Part shown: piece after piece, positions 46,976-56,765 of the stretch
How positions within the stretch are numbered: position 1 is the stretch's first letter
How the letters are laid out: each line of letters opens with the position of its first letter
Position numbers and translations under genes: made by a program
Assembly: GCA_010093685.1 (NCBI GenBank)
Contig: MU006253.1
Location: 102,288-166,287, forward strand
Length of the DNA stretch: 64,000 bases
Origin: Ophiobolus disseminans
Lineage: Eukaryota > Ascomycota > Dothideomycetes > Pleosporales > Phaeosphaeriaceae
Direction: 5' to 3'
The notes under the pieces: model-generated
Told to the model about the DNA's origin: nothing
Seen by the model: only the letters and a program-made list of their open reading frames with translations
The model's database searches: none

Positions 46976-47256
46976 CTAGTCGCTGACAACCTTTACCATG
47001 TCGAGGATGCAGACGAACTTAGCGTGTTCGAGCTTGTCGAGTGGCTTGGTGAGTCCGTCGGCCGGCATCTCTGTGCTAGGCATGTGATTTAAAAGCACGT
47101 GCCACTCTAGTACTTGTGTTTGGTGTACTTGTAGTAGTTGTCGATGTGCTTTGTACGTTCGTAGAGGCCGACTTTGCGGACTATGACGTACGCAGAGAGG
47201 TTTAGGCGTAGAGATATAGAGGCAAGACGTTATTGGCGGTGTACCCGACTTGTCGG
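46976..47256 (-). mobile_element. Ty1/copia polyprotein C-terminal remnant (RNase H end)
   Basis: The minus strand encodes the copia RNase H end STEMPADGLTKPLDKLEHAK, then FVCILDMVK, closing at stop 46976-46978. Upstream ERTKHIDNYYKYTKHKY (compare KTKHIDIxxHF) is in another frame, so the gene is broken. The element is cut at 47256 by the end of a hAT element. Confidence 0.7.
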
Positions 47257-47400
47257 CAGACTTGCAATCAGTCAGGTAACTCAGTCCAAACTGACTGAAC
47301 TGACTGCCAAGACTCAGTTCAGTCAGTCAGTTCTTGAGGCTGCTGGACGTCAGTCCAGTCAGTTCAGAGGCCTCCAGACTGACTGAACTGACTGACGTTG
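47257..47400 (+). repeat. CAGTCAG-rich subterminal repeat block
   Basis: Many copies of ACTGACTGAACTGACTG-like motifs occur in both orientations next to the terminal 19-mer. Similar blocks occur at 52220-52405 and 55380-55464. Confidence 0.6.
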
Positions 47401-47542
47401 GACTAACGTTGGCTATTTTTGAAGCAGAATTTTGCAGTTGTGGTGGCCATATCTAATGCAGCTTGAAAGTCGCGCTAGTCCTAGATACATGGACACTAAT
47501 CCTATACGAGTTAACACACATAGTCTTTAGCTAATTAGAGTT

Positions 47543-47824
47543 TGTAGAGGTGCGCTAGTGTAAGAGGTTGGACCTCTACTATCCTCAGTGGAGCCACTTC
47601 TGTAAAGATGCAATGGATTGACCATAAGTGCAAGGTAAACAGTGATGAATTTGATACAGTCTTCTCAAGATCAAATGAAAGGTTTTCATCTGATCTCGGT
47701 TCAGATTGGCTGCAACCAATAGGAGCCTGTGGACATGGTGAGCCACACCTCAGCCACAACCACCACTTCAGCAGAACCGAGGCCATAGGCCAAGGAACAT
47801 CCATCAAGGCTTCAGCCCTTTACA
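47543..47824 (-). repeat. Ty3/gypsy LTR
   Basis: The 282-base unit runs from TGTAGAGGTGCGC to CAGCCCTTTACA. On the minus strand it is preceded by a purine-rich AAGGTGGGGGG polypurine tract and by a gypsy chromodomain polyprotein, so it is the 3' LTR of that element. The partner LTR was not found. Confidence 0.5.
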
Positions 47825-48240
47825 GTACCCCCCACCTTAGATAGGCCTCTCCTCTCCGAGGTGTAGTGGTGGTCTCACTTCTCAATCATCCTCCCTTCCC
47901 ATTCATCTAAAGCCTGTGTGTCCTCCAAGTTCTTAGCTAATTCCCATGTAGGATCTGGGTAACCTTCCCATTTCACCAAGAACTGCCGTCCGCGCCCTCT
48001 TGCTCTCTCCTCTAGGATCTCTTCTACCACATACTCAGCTTCCCCATCCACTTCAATGGGCTCTGGCTCATTATCATCTAGTGGTTGACTTGGCAATGGA
48101 TCTGATGATGCTAACCGGAGCAGGTTCATGTTGAACACTAGGTGAATTCTGTAACGGCGCAGGCAAGATGAAAGATATCCGAATGCGGTGTGAATCAACT
48201 CAGAGGCATATGGGAGTGCGTGGAGACTCAGAAACCTTGG

Positions 48241-48580
48241 ATTGTCTAACAACACCTATAGGCCTTGTACAAAAGGATATAAAAAAACAACCGAGCTATC
48301 TACAGGACCAGCTTGATTAAATACACCTGAAGGCTAAGCATGCTTTGCCCCATACAATCTGGTCGATCCAGAAGATCCGGAGTCGGACCGGAGGTGACGC
48401 GGGTNNNNNNNNNNGATTGTCTAACAACACCTATAGGCCTTGTACGAAAGGATATCAAAAAACTACCGAGCTATCTACAGGACTAGCTTGATTAAATACA
48501 CCTGAAGGCTAAGCATGCTTTGCCCCATACAATCTGGTCGATCCAGAAGATCCGGAGTCGGACCGGAGGTGACGCGGGTA
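48241..48580. repeat. 164 bp direct repeat on both sides of an assembly gap
   Basis: The segment at 48240-48404 (GATTGTCTAACAACACC to GGAGGTGACGCGGGT) is repeated at 48415-48580 with only a few differences, separated by ten Ns. The repeats have TG near the start and could be the two LTRs of a small element whose interior is missing from the assembly. They could also be a false duplication around the gap. Confidence 0.6.
48405..48414. other. assembly gap (10 N)
   Basis: Ten Ns lie exactly between the two copies of the direct repeat. Confidence 0.99.
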
Positions 48581-49807
48581 CAATGCGGAGTTGATGTTTA
48601 ACCATGGGAACGTTGTGCAGGCACATCGTTACAAATTCTGCTAGGGGTGTTGAGCTTCACTGCGTTAGGTCCCATAAACTTTAGCACAGTGTACTTTAGG
48701 TTCTTCTAGTCTAGCTTCTGACTAGGTCTCTTGGTCTTAAAGTGGTCTGCCAACTTCAACCACACTTTGTCACCCACTCTTAGTTGAGGGCTTTGCTTTC
48801 TGTGCTTGTTGGCCTGAAGTTCTTGTTCCTATTAGACTTCTCCCATGCATGCTTGTGCTAGGTCAATGCTTTGACAAAGTCTTTCTACAATGCTCTCTGC
48901 TTTCTCCTCCTCAGTCTTTATCCTCTAGCTCCTTGGCTGCCTCTCAGGTCCATACCGCACAACAATTTGGATTAGGTCCACATTACTCTACATTACTAAC
49001 ACCGCTAATACGGATGTCTATGCCGCTGCAAGCGGCAACAAAGAACCTTACGTGCAGCGTTGGATGCGCTTAGGTGGTCTTACTGCAGCTGATTAGCAGA
49101 CTGTCAACGAGTATCTTGCAATGCTGCGTCCGCTGAAGTTGGCAACAAAGCGCCTTAAAGGTCGCGGTACTTACAAGCAATTTGGCTCACTTGCTGGGGT
49201 AATCCCTGTCTTTGAGACTATCTTATCTAGCTACAAGGAGCGCATAGAGCCCTACAGCGGAGTTAAATTACGACAAACCTAGCGTGCTAGAAGACCACGT
49301 TGCTATCAACCTCCACGCTGCCTAGGCAAAGGCGAACAAGTACTTCATGAAGCTTGATGAGACCCCCGCCTACTATGCTGCTACCTCTCTCTATCTAGCC
49401 TACAAACACTACTGCGACAACGCGTGGAGGGATAAACTAGAGTGGTTGGCAGCAGCGCAGGCGGCGTTTCAGACTCTTTGGGGCACGTACAAGGACAACT
49501 TAGCGCTGCCACTACAGTAGCTCCAGCGGCACCGCGGGCACATGTAAACAACGACCTTAGCGACGCTATCGCGTCTATGAATCAGCCTCAACAATTAACG
49601 TCATGTACACCTTGGGGAATTGGCACGATAGTCAGGCCTAATGTGTATGTAAAAATGTGATCAGTTTGAATAAGTCACCTGATTAGTTCAGTTCAAGCTT
49701 GGCTGGGAGCCAATTCAATCAGTTTCCTCAGCCTTTTTGGCCTGCTTTCTGCAATTCAGTTCAAGCCAGGGGTTGCAAACTAACTAAACGGATTGTTGAC
49801 ATCCCTG

Positions 49808-50626
49808 TGCAGGCCACCGGGCGGGTACTGGGTATCTAGTTCCACGATCGTAGCACCACCGAGTGGGTCGCAAGTATATCAGACCACGGCCGTACCCGCT
49901 CTACCAACACAATCAGGTTCCATCAAAGATTGCGGTCGCTATCACTTAGTGGTCGACGGCAACACATGCAACCTTGTATGTCTCATTTATAGCATTACCT
50001 TCTCGGCTCTTTGCAAGCTTAACACATACGTCAACAATGGATGCACAAACATCTGGCTCAAGTCATCAGTATGCGTAGGGCAAGTCACTGCGCAAGCAGT
50101 CTCTAAAGATGGCTCATGTGGGCCTAAAGCCGAAGGCGCCATTTGCATGGGTAGCGGTGTTGGATCTTGCTGCAGTGTTAGTGGCTACTGTGGCAATACT
50201 GTCGATCACTATAGCCCGGGTGCGTGTTATTCTGGCGCGTGCACTAGATCTGCTACAAGCACTTTGGATGGTTCTTGTGGACCTAATGCAGGCGGTTTGA
50301 CATGCAATAATCCTAGGTTTGGGCTATGCTGCAGCATCTACGGCTACTGTAGCAATGGCACTTCTTTCTGTGGTGCTGGAAACTAGTACGTCCTCATGCA
50401 TACTCTGCTTTGAAGATACTGACTAAAGTGTGTTAGTTACTCCGGTGCGTGCAATGCAGACATTGGTGGGCCTTCCATTACAGGCAAATGTGGGCCGTTG
50501 TTCCAAGGAAACAAAACATGTGCTGGAACGCAGTTTGGTGCATGTTGTAGTCAATATGGATATTGTGGCAATGGGGACGATTATTGCAAGGGAGCAAATT
50601 GTTATTCTGGGTTTTGTACCAAGTGA
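49808..50626 (+). pseudogene. LysM plus triple hevein (chitin-binding) protein, 5' end lost
   Basis: Coding resumes at 49808 with CRPPGGYWVSSS, which looks like the end of one LysM. A LysM domain follows: DCGRYHLVVDGNTCNLV, ITFSALCKLNTYV and CTNIWLKSSVCV. Three hevein-type ChtBD1 domains come next: DGSCGPKAEGAICMGSGVG, DGSCGPNAGGLTCNNPRFG and, after an intron at 50386-50436, GKCGPLFQGNKTCAGTQFG, each with CCS.YGYC. The frame closes at TGA 50624-50626. Such arrangements occur in secreted chitin-binding effectors and in LysM/CBM18 chitinases; no GH18 domain follows here. The signal peptide and first LysM are missing, cut at the Cys codon by a hAT-like end (49807). Base pairs within the remnant are otherwise undamaged. 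Confidence 0.75.
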
Positions 50627-50757
50627 GCTAGCTAGCGATTAGTGACATTAGCGCATGCGCCTAGCCTTCGCGCTTACAAGGGCATGGCCTGCCACCTTAT
50701 AAGAGGGCGTCGCTCAACCGCAAACATTCACTGTTCACACCGTGACCGCCTTTCACC

Positions 50758-52149
50758 ATGGACGTCGACAAATGCGTCGAATTGCACAACAAGATTCTTA
50801 AACATGGCTGGTTGCATTCAGGCAAGACTATCGAGGACCTTGAGCAAAATTGCCAGACATGGTTCAACCAGCATGGCGACCAGGCTGAAGCAGTTTCCAA
50901 ATTACTCTCGCCCAATCTCATCGCATTTCTTAAACGAGCGTATGGAATTCACTGCGACGGTGCGCATTCATTTTTCTACTATGTTGGCGGTCTTGCCGGT
51001 CCTGTCAATATCCAAGAACAAATGGAGATTCTCAATTTGGTGTGTGAGGAGGAGGGCAAAACTCAATGTGTTCTACTGTATATGATGAATTGCGATTTTG
51101 GGTCGCACCCGGTGGGTTTGATGTGAGTTATCCTTGAGCAATATTCTTAGCTATTGCAACATGGACTATCTAATTCTCATAGATATGATCAGGAGGAGGA
51201 CACTGCAATTATGTGTGTGGATCTAGACGACATTGATACGATTCAGAATGGCCGGACGCCATGGTTTCCCCTCAAAACAGTGCTCGAGGCATGGCTAGAC
51301 ATGATCGAGCAGGGAAAGGTTGTTGCCATTCCTGAGGCACCCGTCATGGAAAAACCATGGACGCTCGCTCCTTACAGTCCTAAGATCTTGCAAGATACCG
51401 TGGACCTCTTCAATGCTCTGGTGAGAGAAATTGAATCGCGTTTACCGGAAGGAAGTACTGGCACAGGAGATGACTCGTCCCCGTTCATTGAAGAAGCAAC
51501 ACTCGATACATCCAACCCACAACGGGGATTTGCTTATCACTTTGCTCAGGGGGCAAAACGACCGCAGTTCCGTTACATTGCTCCAGGATTAGAGATCGCA
51601 ATCTCTTCAGATGACACTGCGCAGCGGTTTGCGTCCCTTCGATCTGATGCCGGTTTCGAGATGTCACCTCTCCTGCTCTTTCGCGCAGTTGACAACGGCG
51701 CACCATGCATGGCACCAGCATCCGGAAATGAGTGTCCTTTCGGCTACCCTTTCAATGGGGTTGACAAGTACCCCGCAGGTTTATACCTGTCATGCAGGAG
51801 TTCATCGTCCAACAACAGCTTCGAGGATGCAAGCATACTAGTACTGCCGTTCCGCATTGGTGCAAGGGGCTATGCTCGGAAAAGCGACGGTGCGCGCTTT
51901 GGGGAAAGCACACAGGATGAGCGTGTTAGATCGAGTGACACATTTTCAGATGTGTATCAGCCAGGCTATCAGCCTTTCACCAATGGACATAATGTGCGGC
52001 TGTTCTGTGTACTCGAGAATTGGCTTGGTATGGTTCAGAGGGGTGACTGGAAGGTTGATGCGAACGGAGTCATGGGCGGCATCGATGAGTGGAAGAAAGC
52101 AGACACGGAGGAGTCATGGGAGAAGTATACAATCCCACCTACCTGGTAA
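50758..52149 (+). CDS. unrecognised 443-residue protein next to the LysM/hevein gene
   Basis: Exons 50758-51122 and 51183-52149 join over a GTGAGT..CTCATAG intron, giving 443 residues from ATG 50758 (CACCATGG context). I do not recognise a family. There is no signal peptide or membrane segment. The first 120 residues are helical, with HSGKTIEDLEQNCQTWFNQH and FLKRAYGIHCDGAHSFFYY. The middle contains QEEDTAIMCVDLDDIDTIQN and PWFPLKTVLEAWLDMIEQGK. The C-terminal half has Gly/Ser-rich parts and ends SWEKYTIPPTW. Acidic and Trp residues are frequent and cysteines few. It is intact although surrounded by dead transposons, and starts 130 bp after the chitin-binding gene in the same direction. That may mean a functional pair or only shared transfer. 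Confidence 0.65.
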
Positions 52150-52219
52150 AAGACAGTTTGGATAAGGGCATGTCGATAACTGGTATGGCTATTACACAAA
52201 GGATCTAGTTCAGTACCTG

Positions 52220-52238
52220 CAGAGTTGCTATCAGTCAG
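52220..52238 (+). repeat. terminal inverted repeat, left end of hAT C
   Basis: CAGAGTTGCTATCAGTCAG is followed by a block of ACTGACTG motifs to about 52405. Confidence 0.75.
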
Positions 52239-53850
52239 TTCAGTCAGTCCAGAGGGCTCCGGACTGACTGAACTGACGTCCTGAAGTCACTGAACTGGAC
52301 TGGACTGACTGCCAAGACTTTTGCATTAAGTTAAAACTGACTGACTGAACTGACGTCGCCGCCGCCTGCGGACTGACTGGACTGACTGGACTGAGTTACC
52401 TGACGTCAAACTGAGATAACTGCTCCTGCATTTTTGAGATTTCCACCTCTGATATTGTACGCGCTAGCCCCAAAGCTGACGTAGTTGTTGGCTGTATACC
52501 AAGCCTCTTCCAGCTCTTCAAGCACTGCAAAGCTGAAACAAGCTCTGGCTCCATATGGAGTCTCCGCGTGCCTAACATGTCGCCAAGCTTGCTGAAAGTC
52601 CGCTCACAGTCTGCCGCTGCCGCTGGTATTGTCAGGACGTCAATAGCAAACTTTGAAAGGAAAGAAAATTGTCTAGCAACTGACTCTTAGTATAGAAGCG
52701 GATTGAGCGACAGCCAGTCCTCCTCAGCCAACGCTGGTTGTCGCTTAAAAATCTCATATTTATCCTTTGCAAGGCTTGCTTCTACCTGCAGTATGCTTTG
52801 CTCAATTGATGACTGTAGAAAAGCTGATCGCGACGTTGACAACCTAGGCGGGACTTCTTGCGCGGTGGCATCACTGTGTGAGCTGGAATAGTTGCGGCGT
52901 CCTTTTGCTCCTGCCACATACGCAGGAATGCCCGGTGGGTATTGTTAAGCCAGCCATCGCAATAGTGGACCCCGTTGCGGTCAGTAATGTGGGTGTCAGG
53001 CACTTTCCAGAGCACTGAGAGATGGTGTTTGTAGTGCGGGTGTAGTATTGTAGCCGTGTAGTAGACAGGCGCGTCGTCGAATTTTGCGTAGTATTCAGCA
53101 AGCTTACGGTGCGCAAGGTTGACATTTGTAACAGGATGATCTTCAGGCGCGTCGAGGTCCCCGTAATTTACATCCTTGAGGCGGTCTTTAAGAGCCTCAA
53201 GCTGATCAAGAAGTCACTCAAATGTTACTAGAACTTCCCAAATAGCGCCATGGCGGCCGTGTTGTCCGCGGCCTTCAAGTAGCTGTGTAGTCTCAGCGAA
53301 TGGCTCAAGAAGTCGAATATACTCTGTTATTGTTGCCCAGTCCTTTCCGCTTAGACTGCCTTCCCGTATGTATAATCGCGGCTGCGCAGCAGGTAGCTGC
53401 TTGCGATTCTTCCGTCGTTGTGAGGGTGCCGTTGTAGCACTATGCTCCTCAAGTTTACACTCAATGTAGTTATCGATAGGGTCATGAAGCTCAGCTGCGC
53501 GCACTAATGTGCTGAAATAGCTATTCCAGCGGGTCTTGACAGGCTTTACAAGCTGTCGGATGTGAGGTGCAATACCTAGAGACTCCACCTCCTCGCGCTG
53601 TAGGCGCTCCAGTAGGTGTGCAGATAGACGCAATCACGTCGAAGAGGACGCCAATAGGACCGTATTTGCGCCACTCATCCATGTACTTCTCCTCATCGTT
53701 AAGTTGGACGGCGTCATTCTCGTACGCGCTATGGTCTTTGCCCCAGATGACTAATTGCGCGCCTAGATTTAGTATATGGCAGCAGCACCGCCGCCGCCAC
53801 TCGCTTGCAATAAAGCCAAACTCCTCCGCTAAAGAAACAACTGCAGTATC

Positions 53851-54045
53851 TGTCGGATCGTGAGTATCGGTAGAGACGTCAGCTGCTCAACGGGCCGACT
53901 CGATCCTACTTCGGTCCGACTTGCGCCAAGCTCAGGTATACCTTCATAGCACCCACATTCATAGAGAGGACAATACCAATACCAAGTCACCAGAAGAACC
54001 TCGTTGTTGTTATTCACCCGTAAAATTGTACAAGGCCTACCAACA
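53851..54045. repeat. 195 bp solo LTR inside the hAT transposase
   Basis: The segment starts TGTCGGATCGTGAG and ends GGCCTACCAACA, and is flanked on both sides by GTATC (53846-53850 and 54046-54050), a 5 bp target duplication. It interrupts the transposase exactly after LDNASNNDT; removing it and one GTATC restores the frame into VVSLAEEFGFIASE. No internal retroelement sequence is left. Confidence 0.85.
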
Positions 54046-54900
54046 GTATCATTGTTACTTGCGTTGTCAAGCACAAAGTACCCAACGCTTGTCTTGTTAA
54101 CGCCAAATAGCTGAAGTATTGTTGTTGCTACTGCGGCAATATTCTTGACAGTGTGCGCTCTGTGTAGCTCAGGTAACCCAAGCAGGTGGTCAACTAGCTT
54201 GCCCTCGCTGTTGAGGTAATGTACGCAGAGGCCAGTAAAAGCATACTGTCCACCAGTTGAAGTCCAGTTGTCAAATGACACGTGTATAAGCGACCGGGCT
54301 TCGCGGAGAAAGTTGGCAACAGCTAGTATGTATGTGTTGTACTCAGCAATAATATGACCGCGGAGGGTTTGGTGGTTTCGCCAAAGAAGTGCTTCAGCTA
54401 GCGGACTCGCGGCTGCAATCATGGCTCGAAACTGCGGCGTTTCTATTACGCGGAGGCTCTAATTGTCTGCGACTACCCAGTCCTTTAGCGCGTCCTGAAA
54501 TCGAGAGGTTGAAAAGCTTGCTGCCATCTCATTTGCAATCTCTTGAGACACCTCTATCCCTTTAGACCCCATGACATATACTTGGGATTTTGCAAGCGCG
54601 CCCATAATATTGCCCTCCCGGCTAGCAATTGGTATAGGTCCGTTTGGTCCGTGTGAGTGCCTAGGCTTGTTGCTTGAGAGGTGTCGGCCAGCGTTTGTAA
54701 TGCTGTCAGCCTTGTAGCAAGCCTCCTGCTTCCTTTGTTGGTGGCAGTATCGGCAAAGCTAGTGGTTCTTCTTGTGCTTCTGGTGCCAGACGCCCCAGCC
54801 GTGGCGGTAGATCCAGCTTTTTGGCCCGCCACGGCTACTATGCTCAACTTGGCGCCGCTCAAGGTACGGGACACGCTTGAAATCAAGCATAGCATAATTG

Positions 54901-54919
54901 TCGTCGTTGTCGTCGTTGC

Positions 54920-54959
<40 letters not shown>

Positions 54960-54960
54960 G
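54901..54960 (+). repeat. (GTT)n / (GTC)n microsatellite
   Basis: Uninterrupted GTT units follow a few GTC units within the 5' part of hAT element C. Confidence 0.95.
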
Positions 54961-55445
54961 GGGAAGTCCGCCTGTACGGTACCGGTACTGCTACCGGTAC
55001 GGACTTATTACCGGTATCTTGTGCCTTGCTCACAGCATCGCCAACAGTAGGCGCGTTTGATAACGATAGTAGACGAGAATTGCGCTTATCGTATTCTACA
55101 AGGTAGCGGAGGCCTGCGTGAGAGGGAGTAGACATAAAATACACTAAAAAGTATCCTGACAACAGTACTGTAGCGTTGCATCTACAGCAAATGCGACGCG
55201 ACGCAATGCAAAAGGCTTGCTGCGGACAGCTATCGGACCTCCACAAGCTCTGATTGGTTCGATTCTATATATCCTAACTTGTGTAAAATCAGTGCCTACT
55301 TATCCAGGACTAGCGCGGCTTCAAAGCCTCATTAGATGTGGCTCTCACAACTGCAAAATTCTGCTTCAAAATGGCTAACGTCAGTCCAGTCAGTCCAGAG
55401 GCCTCTGAACTGACTGAACTGACGTTCAGCGACCTCAAGAACTGA

Positions 55446-55464
55446 CTGACTGATAGCAAGTCTG
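55446..55464 (-). repeat. terminal inverted repeat, right end of hAT C
   Basis: CTGACTGATAGCAAGTCTG is the inverse of the left end with one difference, and is identical in reverse complement to 46422-46440. Confidence 0.75.
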
Positions 55465-56765
55465 GAATTAATACAACCCTGGACCGCCGCAAGCATGTGG
55501 ACATGCAGGGCACAAGCCAATGACAACAGTAGTGAGCTATCTGCAGCTCTTCTAGTCGCGGGCGCAGCCGCAAATGTCCCCGCGCATTAACGTAGAGTGT
55601 GGAACTTTGGTTCAAGCTAGACGCTTCAATTGGCTCGGGTGGTCAGCCTGGCGGGACACAACTGGTGGGGGCACGAGTTGCGGCGCGTGTATCAGCACGG
55701 GCTGTACGAAGTAATGCGGGTAACACACTACTCCAGCTATCAGCTATCAGCTCTCAGCCTTGTTGTCAGCTTACAAAAAGGACGTTCGCCCACAATGAAG
55801 CGCCCTCTGTGTCCTACATTGATCTGTCCTTGCACACTCAACAACGAAAGAACGCACCCGAACTGCTCGTCAGTCATTGTTGTTGATTGTGATCGGATGC
55901 CTTTAGGCGACCGGAAGCTTAGCTTTTGATAGGTGGTGTGGTTGGGCCGTGTTAAGTCCGACGCTAGTCTCGCTAACCTCGACGATGGGCACCCGTGCCG
56001 CATCACATCACAACACGATGCCGCGCCTCTCGCCGACAACCCACAACCCACAACCTCATCGCCGCCCCAGCCCTCAGCCCCAGCAAGACGCCCTCCTTCG
56101 CGCGCAACGTCGCAATCTGCTTCTGCAATTTGCGCGCAGCGCAGTGCTCCCCACGTGCCGCCGCATTCTCTCGCGCCCCGCCTCACACCCTCGCGCCCCT
56201 CGCTCGCGTGTGTGCTCGCTGGCTGCGCGCCCACAACCTCGACTTCTTGGTAAGCACCCCCAACCCCGTCCCCGTCTGGTTCGCTTCGGTCCGCCCCGGC
56301 TGCGGCTGTGTGCGCGCCTTCACCGCGTCCCGAGCTCGTTGCCCCGCGTCGAAAGACCTGGCAGGTTGAGCGACGCGGTGGCGCTCGCCAGCCCAGCCTC
56401 TGTGCGATCGCGCGACTGGCCATCATGCGACAGCGGCGGCGCCGTCTTGGGGGTTCGGCGCATCTCGCATCCCGAGCTCGTTGCCCTGTGTCGAAAGACC
56501 CGGCAGTTTTGAGCGATGCGACGCACTGAGTCTCCGGGCGGCCGCCCGCTTGCTGCGTTCTCGCCGACCCTCCGCCCCCCGCGAAGCTACGCTCCTCTGT
56601 GTCCCGGACTCATCTCCACGCGCCGAAAGGCTCGGCGGTTTGGGCAGGCGTTGCCTTTTAGCGGGGCGCGGGGGTCAAATCTGGGCCCCCACGGCATTCT
56701 CTCCCCTACCGCGATGCTGACAACACTCCAAGCGCAGGTCTTCCTTTTCCCTCGGCCTCACGTCA
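55465..56765. other. upstream region of the dioxygenase gene
   Basis: The first half is unremarkable spacer. From about 56000 the DNA is GC- and CpG-rich, with long overlapping frames on both strands that I regard as composition artefacts. Confidence 0.4.
56323..56650. repeat. three imperfect tandem repeats upstream of the dioxygenase
   Basis: The motif TCCCGAGCTCGTTGCCC..GTCGAAAGACC recurs at about 56324, 56468 and, more diverged (TCCCGGACTCATCTCC..GCCGAAAGGCT), about 56602. Spacing is about 144 and 134 bp. They lie in the presumed promoter of the gene at 56766. Confidence 0.55.

Larger units (their letters stand above)
47875..48960 (-). mobile_element. Ty3/gypsy chromovirus-type retrotransposon, integrase end and chromodomain, interrupted
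   Basis: The minus strand encodes a chromodomain close to the C-terminus: YVVEEILEERARGRGRQFLV, KWEGYPDPTWELAKN and LEDTQALDEWEGR, preceded by NMNLLRLASSDPLPS. The part before it lies at about 48640-48960: KTEEEKAES, HRKQSPQLRVGDKVWLKLAD, LKNLKYTVLKFMGPNAVKLN, with stops. Between them, at about 48160-48640, an unrelated insertion splits the block where NVFHVDLLRLA would be expected. The chromodomain directs integration toward methylated-histone chromatin in this group. The copy is defective and 5'-truncated. Confidence 0.75.
47257..49807 (+). mobile_element. hAT element remnant A, with nested gypsy insertion
   Basis: CAGACTTGCAATCAGTCAG at 47257-47275 opens a plus-strand copy of the end seen at 55446-55464; the inner flanks (GAAGCAGAATTTTGCAGTTG) also match. 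After an inserted gypsy element (47543 to about 48960), plus-strand transposase remains from about 49012: NKEPYVQRWMRLGGL, FGSLAGVIPVFETILSSY, then in shifted frames LEDHVAINLHAA, KANKYFMKLDETPAYYAATS and LEWLAAAQAAFQTLWGTYKD. Stops and shifts make it dead. The right-hand limit at 49807 ends TTGACATCCCTG, a TIR-like end of a different sequence (CAGGGATGTCAA). This may therefore be two merged hAT elements. Confidence 0.55.
52220..55464 (-). mobile_element. hAT transposon C, near full length, inactivated
   Basis: The ends CAGAGTTGCTATCAGTCAG (52220-52238) and CTGACTGATAGCAAGTCTG (55446-55464) are inverted repeats with one mismatch in 19. The transposase reads on the minus strand: a BED-like finger (GGPKSWIYRHGWGVWHQKHK, then CRYCHQQ..H..H) near 54850, SFDNWTSTGGQYAFTGLCVHY and FVLDNASNNDT at 54050-54300, and KTRWNSYFSTLVRAAELHD near 53500. 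The dimerisation end is AIDVLTIPAAAADCERTFSK, then MLGTRRLHMEPELV, near 52500. Stops replace Trp in the BED finger (TAG) and in the LLYWESV region (TAA), both G-to-A type. No 8 bp target duplication is recognisable at the outer flanks. Confidence 0.8.

Noticed and set aside
55933..56529. Long overlapping frames rich in Arg, Pro and Ser upstream of the dioxygenase
   Set aside because: All frames of this GC-rich stretch are open, which points to composition and not coding.
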